A stretch of 64,000 bases of DNA from an uncultured bacterium (GCA_937996235.1 CALKVK010000013.1:1-64000); one strand, 5' to 3'; counted from the first letter of the stretch, positions 14,953 through 24,865 are shown. Translations and numbers: made by a program. The notes: generated by a model not told the origin, from the sequence alone.

Positions 14953-17160
14953 GTGCGAAGCTCGCTCCTGGTCGCGGCCGTCGTGGTCGGCCTCCTCGCC
15001 CTGCACTTCGGCCGTGCCGCGCTCGGCGGCGACTTCGTCGCGGACCGCTCGCCGCTCGAGGACGTCTACCACGTCTCGCTGCTCTACGAGCGCTGGGCCG
15101 CGAGCCTGCGCGCGGGCGCGCCGCCGCTCTGGATGCCCGAGTTCGGCGGCGGCTACCCGGCTCCCGCCGCGTGGATGTACGGGCTGCTCTACCCGGGACT
15201 GGCGGCGTTCCTCTTCCTGCCGGCGCACGCGGCGTGGACCTGGACGGGCATCCTGCACGCGGCGTTCGGCGCGGCGGGGATGGAGCGCCTCGTGCGCGCG
15301 CACGGGGCGCGCGCCGCGGGGAGCGTCACCGCCGGCCTGCTGTTCGGCCTGAGCGAGTTCATGGTCGGGCGGCTCCTCGTCGGTCACCTGAACCTCGTCA
15401 TGCCCCTCGCGTGGGCGCCGTGGGTGCTGCTGCACGCGATCCGTACCGGCCGCGGCGAGCCGGGCGCGCCGGCCTGGCTCGCGGTGACGGCCGCGCTCGG
15501 CCTGCTCTCCGGTCACGTCGAGACGTGGTTCCTCGTTGCGCCGCTCGCGGTCGTCCTCGTGCTCGTCGCGGGCGGCGCGGCGCCCGGCGCGCGCCCGCGC
15601 GACGCTCTGCAGCGCGGCGGACTCGCGGCCCTCGTCGTGCTGCTGCTCCTCGCCGTGCAGTGGCTCCCGACGCTCGAGCTGACGCGCCTCGCGGACCCGC
15701 CGCACATGACGCCGTCGGGTCTGCGCGACACGTCCGCGCCGCTGCACCAGCTCGCCGCGCGACTCGTCCCGGGCGCCCTGGGCAACGAGGCGGACGACTC
15801 GCACTGGGTGCGCTCCATGGACCCGTTCGACCACGAGTTCCTGTGGATCGGCGGTCCGTGGCTCGTGCTGCTCGCGGCGCTCGTGCGCGCACGCCCCGAC
15901 CGTCTCGCGCGACTGTGGCTCGCCGCGGCGGTGGTGGGGGTCGTCGTGGCGCTCGGCGAGCACGCGCCGTGGGGCGCGCTCCTGCACGCGCTGCCGCCGT
16001 TCTCGTGGGGCCGCACGCCGGGTCGCGCGCTCGTGCTGCCGCTGCTCGCGCTGCCCGTGCTCGCCGGTCTCGGCGTCTCGACGTGGCTCGACCTCGCGCC
16101 GCGCGACGCGTGGCGCCGCCTCGCGCTCGCCGCCGCGCTCGCCGTCACCGTGTTCGGCGTGGGCCTCGCGGAGGTCCTCGTCGAGGCGGGCGGGCAGATG
16201 GAGTACGAGACCCGCCTCGGCTCGCTGTCGGCGTCCGCGGTGCGCGACGAGATCGTGCTCCCCGCGGCATGGACGGCGGCGGGCGGGCTCGTGCTCGTGG
16301 CGCTCGCGCTGCTGCTCGCGCGGCGCGGCGGCGGGTGGCGTGCGCTCCCCGCGATCGCGTGCGGCGCCGCGGCGCTCTGGGTCGCCGCACCGCCCGTCGA
16401 GACGGTCGACGCGTCGTTCCACGAGATCGACTGGACGGCGCAGCTCCCCGAGGGCGTCGGCGCGCACCGCGTCCAGCTCTACGGCAACCGGTTCGCGCCC
16501 GTCGAGCGCCAGGGCACGCGCACGCTGCGCGAGATCTGCCACGTCGACACCCCCGGGTTCCGCCGCCTGTGGGCCGACCCGGGCGAGGGCTACGGGTACT
16601 GGCTCGACGTCGCGGCCGACATCGGGCCGCCCGGCTGGAGCGGCGCGCTGTTCGAGGCGCCGCGCAACTCGACGCGCGGGCGCCGGATGACGGTGTCCAC
16701 GCACCCCGCGCTCGGGCCCGGCGCGCTGTTCACCGCCGCCGGTCCCGGCGACCGGCTCGGCGACGACGAGCTGCTCGCGCAGTTGCGCAACATGGACGCG
16801 CGCGCCTGGATCGACGGCCCCGACGGGCGCACGCGCCACGACCCGCTGCGCGGCGGCGACGTGCGCTCCGCGCCGGGGGGCGGTCCGCTGCGCGTCGCGT
16901 ACGACGTCGTCGCTCCGGCGGCGTGCCGGCTCGTCGTCAGCGAGAAGGCGTATCCCGGCTGGACGGCGACCGTGGACGGCGTGCCCGTCGAGATCGCCAC
17001 CGCCAACCTCGCGCTGCGCTCGGTCCCGCTCCCGGCCGGACGGCACCGCGTCGAGTTCGTCTACCGGCCGCTCGCGTACCGCATCGGGCTCACGCTCACG
17101 ATCGTCGGCTGCGCGGCGGCGCTGTACGTGTTCCTCCGGGCGCGCCGCGGTGCCGCGTGA
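14953..17160 (+). CDS. YfhO-like polytopic membrane protein 1
   Basis: A 735-residue protein with many membrane segments and a C-terminal exported beta domain, the layout of YfhO-family proteins, which are GT-C-like membrane proteins linked to glycosylation of surface polymers. Early landmarks: a first membrane segment from the start codon, SPLEDVYHVSLLYERWAAS in the first external loop, AWMYGLLYPGLAAFLFL, and LLVGHLNLVMPLAWAPWVLL. The C-terminal soluble part has SEKAYPGWTATVDGVPVEI and VPLPAGRHRVEFVYRPLAY before a last membrane segment. GTG start is supported by the -10 box six bases upstream. First of three tandem paralogues; the exact sugar donor and acceptor are unknown. Confidence 0.78.
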   Translation: MRSSLLVAAVVVGLLALHFGRAALGGDFVADRSPLEDVYHVSLLYERWAASLRAGAPPLWMPEFGGGYPAPAAWMYGLLYPGLAAFLFLPAHAAWTWTGILHAAFGAAGMERLVRAHGARAAGSVTAGLLFGLSEFMVGRLLVGHLNLVMPLAWAPWVLLHAIRTGRGEPGAPAWLAVTAALGLLSGHVETWFLVAPLAVVLVLVAGGAAPGARPRDALQRGGLAALVVLLLLAVQWLPTLELTRLADPPHMTPSGLRDTSAPLHQLAARLVPGALGNEADDSHWVRSMDPFDHEFLWIGGPWLVLLAALVRARPDRLARLWLAAAVVGVVVALGEHAPWGALLHALPPFSWGRTPGRALVLPLLALPVLAGLGVSTWLDLAPRDAWRRLALAAALAVTVFGVGLAEVLVEAGGQMEYETRLGSLSASAVRDEIVLPAAWTAAGGLVLVALALLLARRGGGWRALPAIACGAAALWVAAPPVETVDASFHEIDWTAQLPEGVGAHRVQLYGNRFAPVERQGTRTLREICHVDTPGFRRLWADPGEGYGYWLDVAADIGPPGWSGALFEAPRNSTRGRRMTVSTHPALGPGALFTAAGPGDRLGDDELLAQLRNMDARAWIDGPDGRTRHDPLRGGDVRSAPGGGPLRVAYDVVAPAACRLVVSEKAYPGWTATVDGVPVEIATANLALRSVPLPAGRHRVEFVYRPLAYRIGLTLTIVGCAAALYVFLRARRGAA

Positions 17161-17170
17161 GGGGTCCGGC

Positions 17171-19372
17171 GTGAGGGGCGTCTCCGCGACGGCGCTCGCG
17201 ACGCTCCTCGCCGCGCTCGTGCTGTTCGGGCCGAGCGCGTGGGGCGGCCACGTGGTCGCCGACCCGACGCGGATGCGCGACACGTACCACGTCGCGACGA
17301 TCCTCGCCGCGTACGGACGTCATCTCGCGCACGGCCACCTGCCGCTCTGGCTGCCCGAGGTCGCGGGCGGGGCCCCCGCGTACGCGGCGTGGATGTACGG
17401 GCTGCTCTCGCCGGGCGCGTTGCTCTTCGCGCTCTTCGCGCCCGGCACGGCGTGGACGTGGAGCGCGGTGCTGCACATGACGCTCGCCGCGGCGGGGCTC
17501 CACGCGTACCTGCGCGCGCGCGGCCTCTCGCACGCCGCCGCCGCGACGGGCGCGCTGACGCTCGCGTTCTCGGAGTACGTGGTCTCGCGCACGATCGGCG
17601 GCCACCTGAACCTCGTCTGGCCGCTGGCGTGGGCGCCGTGGGTGCTCGTCGCCGGACTCGCGGCCGCGCGCGGGCGGCGCGGCGGCGTCCCGGCGCTCGC
17701 CGCGGTCGGCGCGCTCGCGCTCGTCTCGGGCCACGTGCAGATCTGGTTCTTCCTCGGTCCCGTCTGCGCGGGGGCGGCGCTCGCGGAGGCGCGCGCGGCG
17801 GGCGGCGGCGCGGCGCTCCGGCGCGTGGTCGCGGGCGGTGCGCTCGCCCTGCTCCTCGCGGCCGTGCAGTGGCTGCCGACGGCCGAGTACGTCGCGCACG
17901 CGGGGCGCGTCGACATGGACGCCGAACACCTGCGCGCGTGGTCGGCGGCGCCGGCCGTGCTCGCGGAGAAGGTCGCGCCCGGACTGCTCGGCACGCGGCC
18001 CGTCTCGCGCTGGGCGCCCGGCCTCTACGAGAACGAGAGCGCGCTCGCGGGCGGCCTCGGCCTGCTCTTCCTGGTGGCGCTCGGCGTGCGCCGCGGCGCG
18101 GGCCGCCGCGCGTGGTGCGGCGTGCTCGTCGTCGCGCTGCTCCTCGCGCTCGGCGAGTGGACGCGGCCGACGCACCTGCTCGGACTCGTGCCGCCGTTCA
18201 CGTGGTCGCGCGTGCCGGGGCGTGCGCTCGTCGCCGCGGTGCTCGCGGTCGCGGTGCTCGCGGCCCACGGCGCCGAGGTCGCGCTCGCGTCCGACGCCGC
18301 CACGTGGCGCGCCGCTCTGCGGCGTGCGGCCGTGGGCACGGGCGTGCTCGGCGTCGGCGCGCTCGCCGCGCTGCGCATCTGGGCCGGCTCGCTCGACTGG
18401 GCGGCCGTGTCGGACGCGCCCGACGTCGGCGTCGACGCGCAGCAGCGCGCGGCGGATCTCGCGACCGCGTGGGCGGCGACGGCCACGCCCGCTCTGCTCG
18501 CGTCGCTCGCCGGTCTCGCGCTCGTCGTCGCGGCCGCGTTCGCGGTGCGACGTCTGCCGCGTGCGCGGCTCGCGCTGCCCGCCGCCGCGCTCGTCGCCGC
18601 GTGGCTCGCCGCGCCGCCGGTGCAGCTCGTGCCCGACGCGTTCCTGCAGGGCGCCGCCGCGCAGGCGGTCCCGCCGGAGCTGCGCGACCACCGCGTGCAG
18701 CTCGCGGACACGCGCATGCCGTACCCGGAGCTCGACGGCGTCGGCACGCTGCGGCCGCTCTCGCACGTCGGCACGGTGTGGCTGCACACGGCCGTGCGCG
18801 GGCTGCCGCCCGAACGCGTGATGTGGTGGTTCGCGCTGTCGGGCGTGCTCGTCGTCGCTCCGCCGCCGCCGCCCGGGGCGCCGCTCGACCTGCCCCAGCG
18901 CGTGCGCTTCCAGCGGCCGCCGTGGCCGCTCCCCGAGCGCGCGCGCGTCTACCGCGGCGCGGATTGCTACGTCAGCAGCCTGGAGCAGAACCTCGCGGAG
19001 CTCCGGACCGGCGCCGACGTGCTCGCCGCGGACACCGTCCACGACTGGCCGGCCGGCAAGGGCCCGCTGCCCGGCGCGACGGCGCGGATCGTCGCGGACG
19101 GCGACCCGAACGCCCTGGTGGTGGACGTGGACGCGCCGGAGCGGGGCGTGCTGTTCCTCGCGGAGTCGTGGTACCCGGGCTGGACCTGCGACGCCGGCGA
19201 GCTCGCGCGCGCGAACGTCAACTTCCGCGCGGTGCAGGTGCCGGCGGGCCGCACGCGCGTGACGCTGCGCTTCCTGCCGGCGTCGTTCCTCGCCGGGGCC
19301 GTGCTCTCGTTCGCGGCGCTCGTCGTCGTGCTGCTGCTCGCACGTCGCGACCTGCGGCGGGGCGCCGCATGA
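17171..19372 (+). CDS. YfhO-like polytopic membrane protein 2
   Basis: A 733-residue paralogue of the preceding and following genes. Shared landmarks are DPTRMRDTYHVATILAAYG, AWMYGLLSPGALLFALF, RTIGGHLNLVWPLAWAPWVL and, near the C-terminus, AESWYPGWTCDAGELARANV followed by VPAGRTRVTLRFLPASF and a last membrane segment. The start could be GTG 17171, just after the upstream stop at 17160, or GTG 17150, which overlaps it; 17171 puts the first membrane segment close to the N-terminus as in the paralogues. The stop overlaps the next ATG in ATGA, so the trio is one operon with coupled translation. Confidence 0.75.
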   Translation: MRGVSATALATLLAALVLFGPSAWGGHVVADPTRMRDTYHVATILAAYGRHLAHGHLPLWLPEVAGGAPAYAAWMYGLLSPGALLFALFAPGTAWTWSAVLHMTLAAAGLHAYLRARGLSHAAAATGALTLAFSEYVVSRTIGGHLNLVWPLAWAPWVLVAGLAAARGRRGGVPALAAVGALALVSGHVQIWFFLGPVCAGAALAEARAAGGGAALRRVVAGGALALLLAAVQWLPTAEYVAHAGRVDMDAEHLRAWSAAPAVLAEKVAPGLLGTRPVSRWAPGLYENESALAGGLGLLFLVALGVRRGAGRRAWCGVLVVALLLALGEWTRPTHLLGLVPPFTWSRVPGRALVAAVLAVAVLAAHGAEVALASDAATWRAALRRAAVGTGVLGVGALAALRIWAGSLDWAAVSDAPDVGVDAQQRAADLATAWAATATPALLASLAGLALVVAAAFAVRRLPRARLALPAAALVAAWLAAPPVQLVPDAFLQGAAAQAVPPELRDHRVQLADTRMPYPELDGVGTLRPLSHVGTVWLHTAVRGLPPERVMWWFALSGVLVVAPPPPPGAPLDLPQRVRFQRPPWPLPERARVYRGADCYVSSLEQNLAELRTGADVLAADTVHDWPAGKGPLPGATARIVADGDPNALVVDVDAPERGVLFLAESWYPGWTCDAGELARANVNFRAVQVPAGRTRVTLRFLPASFLAGAVLSFAALVVVLLLARRDLRRGAA

Positions 19373-21528
19373 GCGAGCGCGTCACGACGGAGCGCGTGTT
19401 CGTGTTCCTCGCGCTGCTCGTGGCGGGCGCGCTGTACGTCGGCGAGGCCGCGCTGCCGGGCCACATGCCGGCCGACTTCACGCGCATGCGCGACACGTAC
19501 CACCTCGCGCTCATCTGCTCGCGCTGGGGCGCGTGGCTGCGTGAAGGACACCTCGCGTGGTGGATGCCCGAGTTCTCGGGCGGACACCCGGTGCACGCGC
19601 TCTGGCTGTACGGCCTCGCGCACCCCGCGTCGCTGCTGTGGGCGGCGCTGCCGCTCGAGACGGCGTACACGTGGGGCGCGCTGCTCCACGGTGCGTTCGG
19701 CGGACTCGGCGTGTTCGTGTTCCTGCGGGGCCGCGACGCGGGACGCAGCGGCGCCGTGTGCGGTGCGATCGTCTTCGCGTTCTCCGAGTACGTCGTCGGG
19801 AAGCTCACGTCGGGCGGCGTGAACCAGGTGTGGTCGCTCGCGTGGGCGCCGTGGGTGCTCGTCGCGATCGAGCGCGTCGTCGCCGGACGCCGCGGCGGCG
19901 CGGCGGTGCTCGGGCTGACGGCCGGCCTCGCGCTGCTCGCGGGTCACGTCCAGACGTGGTTCACGCTCGGGCCGGCGCTCGCCGTGCACGCGCTCGTCGC
20001 CACGTCCGCGGTGCCGCGCGAGCGCCGCGGCACGGTGCTGCTGCGCCTCTCCGGCGCGGCTGTGCTCGCCGTGGGGATCGCGGCGGTGCAGTGGCTGCCG
20101 TCCCTCGAGCTCGTGCTCGCGGCCGGCACGCAGCCGGTGAGCGACCCGCAGCTCCTGCGCGCGTGGTCGGCGCCGCTCCCCTCGCTCGCCGCGAAGCTCT
20201 ACCCGGGCCTCCTCCGCGGCACCGCGACGGAGTTCGCGCACGAGCACGGGGGCGTCACCGGCGCGCTCGCCTGCGGGCTCGCGCTCCTCGGCGCGTGCGC
20301 CCGGGAGCGGCGGCGTGTGCTGTGGGCCGTGCTCGCGCTCGTCGGGCTCGTGCTCGCGCTCGGCTACGGCAACCCGCTCTCGGCGTGGCTGAACGGGCTC
20401 CCGGTCCTCTCGTGGGCCCGCGTGCCCGCGCGCGCCCAGGCGCTGACGGTGCTCGGCGCGGCGCTGCTCGCCGGCCACGGCGCCGACGACTGGCTGCGCG
20501 GACGCGTCGCCGGCGCGCGGCTCGTCGCCGTCGCGACGGTCCTCGCGACGCTCCTCGCCGCCGCGGCGCTGGTCGTCGCGCTCGACGCGCAGGGCGACGG
20601 CGCGCGTGCCGCGGCGCTGCGCAACGCGGCGCCCGCCGCGGTCGCGGCGACGCTCGCCGGCCTCGCGATCGGCGCGGGGGCGCTCGCGTTCGCGCGGCGG
20701 CGTCCCGAGCGCACGCTGCTCGCCGAGCTCGGCGTGCTCGTCGGCGTCGGTCTGGCCGCGCCGCCCGTGCTCGCGACCGCGACGCCGTTCCTGCACACCG
20801 ACTGGCAGGCGCGGCTGCCGGAGTCCGCGCGCGGGCACCGCGTGCTGCAGGCGGACTTCCGGCTGCCGTACGTCGAGGCGTCGGGCGTGCGCAGCTACCG
20901 CCTGCCCGCGCACCTCGAGCCGCACGCCTTCGCGCGGCTGACGGCGTCGGCCGCGCCGGCGCTCGAGCCGTGGATGGACATCGGCGCGCTGCTCTTCGTC
21001 GGTCCGCTGCCGCCCGGTCCGCCGGTCGGGGTCGACGACGCCGTGCGCGTGGTGCCCGCGGCGCGTCCGCCGATTGCGGCGGCGTGGTTCGACACGGCCG
21101 AGGAGGGGGTGGCCGACGACGTCGCGCTCGCGCGGCTCCTGCGCGGCGAGCGCGTGCTGCTGCTGGCCGACGGGACGCTGCGCGCGGACGCGCCCGAGGC
21201 GCCGCCGCGCTCGGTGCCCGCCGTGCGCCCACCGCAGACCGACCCATGCCGCGTCACGTTCGACGTGGACGCCCCGGCAGCCGGCTGGCTGTTCGTCTCC
21301 GAGAAGCACTACCCGGGCTGGACGGCCGAGGTCGGCGGCGCCCCGGCGGAGCTGCGGCGCGCGAACGTCGCGTTCGGCGCGGTGGCCGTACCCGCGGGTC
21401 GCTCGCAGGTCGTCCTCGTCTACGCTCCCGGCTCGGTGCACCTCGGCGCGCTCGTGAGCGCGCTCGCGGCCGCCTCCGCGGCCGTCGCGCTCCTCCGTGC
21501 GCGGTGGCGACCGCCGGAAGCGCCGTGA
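19369..21528 (+). CDS. YfhO-like polytopic membrane protein 3
   Basis: A 719-residue third paralogue. ATG 19369 overlaps the stop of the second copy (ATGA). Landmarks match: DFTRMRDTYHLALICSRWG, LWLYGLAHPASLLWAAL, KLTSGGVNQVWSLAWAPWVL and at the C-terminus VSEKHYPGWTAEVGGAPAEL with VPAGRSQVVLVYAPGSVHLG. The loop that reads GHLNLV in copies 1 and 2 is GGVNQV here, so the copies have diverged at a conserved site. The YPGW and VPAGR motifs of the exported domain are kept in all three. Three adjacent diverged copies suggest heteromeric assembly or different substrates. Confidence 0.75.
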   Translation: MSERVTTERVFVFLALLVAGALYVGEAALPGHMPADFTRMRDTYHLALICSRWGAWLREGHLAWWMPEFSGGHPVHALWLYGLAHPASLLWAALPLETAYTWGALLHGAFGGLGVFVFLRGRDAGRSGAVCGAIVFAFSEYVVGKLTSGGVNQVWSLAWAPWVLVAIERVVAGRRGGAAVLGLTAGLALLAGHVQTWFTLGPALAVHALVATSAVPRERRGTVLLRLSGAAVLAVGIAAVQWLPSLELVLAAGTQPVSDPQLLRAWSAPLPSLAAKLYPGLLRGTATEFAHEHGGVTGALACGLALLGACARERRRVLWAVLALVGLVLALGYGNPLSAWLNGLPVLSWARVPARAQALTVLGAALLAGHGADDWLRGRVAGARLVAVATVLATLLAAAALVVALDAQGDGARAAALRNAAPAAVAATLAGLAIGAGALAFARRRPERTLLAELGVLVGVGLAAPPVLATATPFLHTDWQARLPESARGHRVLQADFRLPYVEASGVRSYRLPAHLEPHAFARLTASAAPALEPWMDIGALLFVGPLPPGPPVGVDDAVRVVPAARPPIAAAWFDTAEEGVADDVALARLLRGERVLLLADGTLRADAPEAPPRSVPAVRPPQTDPCRVTFDVDAPAAGWLFVSEKHYPGWTAEVGGAPAELRRANVAFGAVAVPAGRSQVVLVYAPGSVHLGALVSALAAASAAVALLRARWRPPEAP

Positions 21529-21548
21529 GGCCCGCTCGGCCCCGCGCC

Positions 21549-21554
21549 TACAAT
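21549..21554 (+). promoter_or_regulatory. Leaderless-type -10 box (TACAAT) of peptidase gene
   Basis: TACAAT is the closest match to the TATAAT consensus among the leaderless boxes here. Six bases (CGCGCG) separate it from GTG 21561. It lies just 21 bases after the stop of the third YfhO-like gene, so the peptidase has its own transcription start. Confidence 0.55.
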
Positions 21555-21560
21555 CGCGCG

Positions 21561-23930
21561 GTGCCGCTCAAGAGCCTGCGCCCGTCCGCGCACCGCGCCG
21601 CCGCCGTGCTGCTCGCCGGCCTCCTCGCGGCGGGTCTCGCGACCCCGCGCTCGGGCGCGGAGGAGGGCTGGCGCGCGGCCCCCGAGCAGGTCCCGGTCCG
21701 CTACTCGATCGAGGCGCGGCTCGTCGAGGGCCGCGGCGGCGAGGACGACCTCCGCATCGCCGGCAACCAGCGCATCGAGTGGCGCAACACCTCGACCGAG
21801 GACGTCGGCGTCGTCTACCTGCACCTCTACGCGAACGCGTTCCGCGACTCCCACACCACGCTCCTGCGCGAGGCGCGCGACGCGGGCTGGAAGCTGCCCG
21901 AGGACGCGCGCTTCGGCGGCATCGACGTGCGCGGGCTGTCGCTCGTCACCGGCGAGCCGCTCGAGCTGACGTTCGTCACCCCCGACGACGACGAGCCGCC
22001 CCCCGGCACGACCCTGGTCGGCGTCGCACCCGCGCCGAGCACCGACCGCACCGTCGCACGAGTCGTGCTGCCGCGGCGCGTCGCGCCGGGCGAGACGCTC
22101 GGGCTGCGCCTCAAGTTCACGACCACGCTGCCCTCGGTCATGCGCCGCATGGGCTGCCACCGCGGGTTCGTGATGGCGGCGCAGTGGTACCCGAAGCTCG
22201 GGCGCTACCTCGGCACCGCGGCCCCGGGCACGCACGAGGGCTGGTACTGCCCGCAGTACCACTGGACGACCGAGTTCTGCGCCGACTACGCGGACTACGA
22301 CGTCGAGCTGCGCCTGCGCTCGGCGCTCGTCTCCGGCGCGACCGGCGAGCGCGTCGAGGAGTCCGTGGACGAGCCGCGGGGCGAGCGCACGGAGCGCTGG
22401 CGCGCGCGCGGCGTCGTCGACTTCGCGTGGACGGCGCACGAGCGCTTCGAGTCGTACGAGCGCGAGATCGAGCCGCTCGCCGTGCCCGAGGGGCGCGACC
22501 CCGCGGCCGACCGCGTGCTCCGCGAGCGCGCGCGCTTCGCGGAGGTGCTCGGGGTCGCGCCCGAGGAACTGCAGCTCCCGAAGGTGAAGGTCCGGGTGCT
22601 GCTCCAGCGGGAGCACGCGCGGCAGGCGGAGCGCTACTTCGAGGCGGCGCGGGTCGCGCTCGCCACGTACGGGATGTGGCTCGGGCCGTACCCGTACCCG
22701 ACGCTCACGATCGTGGACCCGGCGTTCGGCGCGAAGCGCGCGGGCGGCATGGAGTACCCGCAGCTCGTCACGGCGGCGACCGAGATCGCGAACCCGCCGG
22801 AGTCGCTCGACCCCGAGCGCGTGATCCTGCACGAGATCGGCCACCAGTGGTTCATGAACGTCCTCGCCTCGAACGAGGCCGCCGAGGCGTGGCTCGACGA
22901 GGGCCTGAACACGTACTTCACCGCGCGCTCGGCGGAGGTCGGCTACGGCCCCGCGATCGGCGTCACGCGCGTGCTCTCGGTGCCGCTCCTCGTGACGCCG
23001 TTCTTCGACTTCCCGGGCCTCGCCGCCGAGTGGCCGCGCTGGGTGGGGCTCCCCGACTGGGCCGTGCCGCCCCGCATGGAGCTCTTCGAGGGCTGGCGCG
23101 ACCTGCCGCCGCTCAGCGGCCTGCCGACGCCGTCGTACGCCACGGACCCGCTCCTGCCGCAGCGGCGCCGCTACCTGAACCGCGCGGGCTGGGACGACAT
23201 GGTGCGCCCGAGCTGGCGCTACGCCGACGCGCCGAGCTACTGGGTCAACGCCTACTCGCGGCCCGCGCTGTTCGTGAACTCGCTGCGCCGCACGCTCCAG
23301 GCGGAGCGCGGCGACGCCGCCGGCGAGCGCGCGTTCGCGCTCGGCATGCTCGAGTACGCGCGCTCGCAGCGGTTCCGCCACCCCACGACCGGCGACTTCC
23401 TGACGGCGTTCGGCCGCGGCTCCGGGAGCGACGCGACGCGGCTCTTCGACGCCCTGGCCGCGTCGGCGGGCGTGCTCGACTACGCGATCGAGGGCATCGA
23501 CGTGCTGCGCGAGCCGCCGTTCGCGGGCATCCGCGAGGACGAGGGCGGGGAGGACGTGGTCGCGGTGCCCGACGCCGTCCCGGCCGAGGGCGAGGCCGCT
23601 CGCATCCGCACGGCCGTGCTCGTGCGGCGGCGCGGCGACGCCGTCGTGCCGGTGCGCATCGAGGTCACGCGCGACTCCGGCGACCCCGAGCGCGCCACGT
23701 GGGAGAGCACGTGGCAGACGTGGGACGGTCGCGAGCGCTGGCACCGCTTCGTCTTCGACGGCCGCATCCAGGCGGCGCGGCTCTATCCGCGGGCGGAGTT
23801 CCTGCAGGACGCGGACCGCCGCAACGACAGCCTGACGAAGCGCCAGAACCCGCGCCCCGGCGCGAAGTGGGCGACGCGCTTCCTGATGTGGATCGAGAAC
23901 GCGGCGCTCTCGTACGGGCGGTTCTTGTGA
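21561..23930 (+). CDS. Secreted M1-family (gluzincin) metallopeptidase
   Basis: A 789-residue protein with a signal peptide (AAAVLLAGLLAAGLATPRSGA, about residues 13-33), an N-terminal beta domain and an M1 peptidase domain. Zinc motif HEIGHQW spans His424-Glu425-His428, and the third ligand is Glu447 in WLDEGLNTYF, exactly 18 residues after His428 as in family M1. The substrate-binding motif is GGMEYPQL rather than the aminopeptidase GAMEN, the form seen in the less-studied bacterial M1 branch. A long insertion with many aromatic residues precedes the C-terminal helical part. Its stop overlaps the start of a membrane protein gene (GTGA). Probably cleaves peptides or proteins in the cell envelope; substrate unknown. 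Confidence 0.85.
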   Translation: MPLKSLRPSAHRAAAVLLAGLLAAGLATPRSGAEEGWRAAPEQVPVRYSIEARLVEGRGGEDDLRIAGNQRIEWRNTSTEDVGVVYLHLYANAFRDSHTTLLREARDAGWKLPEDARFGGIDVRGLSLVTGEPLELTFVTPDDDEPPPGTTLVGVAPAPSTDRTVARVVLPRRVAPGETLGLRLKFTTTLPSVMRRMGCHRGFVMAAQWYPKLGRYLGTAAPGTHEGWYCPQYHWTTEFCADYADYDVELRLRSALVSGATGERVEESVDEPRGERTERWRARGVVDFAWTAHERFESYEREIEPLAVPEGRDPAADRVLRERARFAEVLGVAPEELQLPKVKVRVLLQREHARQAERYFEAARVALATYGMWLGPYPYPTLTIVDPAFGAKRAGGMEYPQLVTAATEIANPPESLDPERVILHEIGHQWFMNVLASNEAAEAWLDEGLNTYFTARSAEVGYGPAIGVTRVLSVPLLVTPFFDFPGLAAEWPRWVGLPDWAVPPRMELFEGWRDLPPLSGLPTPSYATDPLLPQRRRYLNRAGWDDMVRPSWRYADAPSYWVNAYSRPALFVNSLRRTLQAERGDAAGERAFALGMLEYARSQRFRHPTTGDFLTAFGRGSGSDATRLFDALAASAGVLDYAIEGIDVLREPPFAGIREDEGGEDVVAVPDAVPAEGEAARIRTAVLVRRRGDAVVPVRIEVTRDSGDPERATWESTWQTWDGRERWHRFVFDGRIQAARLYPRAEFLQDADRRNDSLTKRQNPRPGAKWATRFLMWIENAALSYGRFL

Positions 23931-24865
23931 GCCCTGCCGACGGTGCCGTCCGCGCCGCGTGGCGCGCGGTGCGCCGCGCGAAGCGTCTCGTCTGGCTCGT
24001 CGCCCTGACCGACGCGCTCGTGTTCCTGCCGGCCGCGCTGTACGTGGGCGTCACGGTGCACCGCGCCGCGGGCCACCGCGTGGACGCGACGTCGCTCGCG
24101 CGCGTGCTCGACCCGGACCTGCTGGCCGACATGGACTCCGGCTCCGGCGACTTCCGCATCCACCAGACGGTGCTCGCGGCGGCGTGCCTCGTGCTGTTCT
24201 TCGCGCTGCGGCCGCTCGTCATGGGCGGGTACGTCGCGATCGCCGCGCGCGGCGACCGCATCCGCTTCGACGAGTTCGTGCGCGTGGGCGGCGCCGTCTA
24301 CTGGAAGTTCCTGCGGATCGCGCTCGTGGGCGTCGTCACGTGCTACCTGCTGTCGCTCGCCGCGAAGCCGCTGCTCGCCTACATCGACGAGCAGGCGTCG
24401 AGCTACGTCACCGAGGGGCCGGCGATCACCTACCGGCGCGCGACCGAGGTGTTCGTGTTCACCGCGTACTGGGTGCTCGGCACGATCCTCGACTACACGC
24501 GCGTGGGCGTGCGGATGTACCGGCGGCCGGGCGTCTTCGTGGAGCTCGGGCGCTCGGCCCTGTTCGTGCTCCAGCACCCCGTCGAGACCCTCGGCTTCTC
24601 GGCGTTCGCCTTCGCGATCGAGCTCGCAGCGATCTGGGGCTTCTCCGAACTCCTGCAGCGCGCCGACGGCGCGTACGTGCTGACGAGCCTCTCGGTGCTG
24701 CTGCTCGCGCAGGTGCTGGTCGCGCTGCGCGAGGCGACGCGCCTCTTCCACCACGCGGGCGCGTGGCGCATCCGGCGCCGCGCCGAGGGGGGCGCCCACG
24801 ACGACCCGGCGCGGCGCCGCCCGTCCGGGGACGACCTGCTCGAGAACCTGCCCTGGAACCAGTGA
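23927..24865 (+). CDS. Polytopic membrane protein coupled to M1 peptidase
   Basis: A 312-residue membrane protein with about five to six hydrophobic segments, including LVWLVALTDALVFLPAALYV near residue 21, VLAAACLVLFFALRPLVMGG, IALVGVVTCYLLSLAAKPLL and TLGFSAFAFAIELAAIWGF. The C-terminus is charged and cytoplasmic (ARRRPSGDDLLENLPWNQ). I do not recognise the family. GTG 23927 overlaps the peptidase stop by four bases, which implies tight co-translation and suggests a partnership such as anchoring or substrate passage. A vWA protein follows 113 bases later. Confidence 0.7.
   Translation: MSPADGAVRAAWRAVRRAKRLVWLVALTDALVFLPAALYVGVTVHRAAGHRVDATSLARVLDPDLLADMDSGSGDFRIHQTVLAAACLVLFFALRPLVMGGYVAIAARGDRIRFDEFVRVGGAVYWKFLRIALVGVVTCYLLSLAAKPLLAYIDEQASSYVTEGPAITYRRATEVFVFTAYWVLGTILDYTRVGVRMYRRPGVFVELGRSALFVLQHPVETLGFSAFAFAIELAAIWGFSELLQRADGAYVLTSLSVLLLAQVLVALREATRLFHHAGAWRIRRRAEGGAHDDPARRRPSGDDLLENLPWNQ

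Noticed and set aside
17239..21528. 1429-codon fused frame across the YfhO-like genes
   Set aside because: Its first part is a shifted-frame shadow of the second YfhO-like gene; only the part from 19369 is a real protein.
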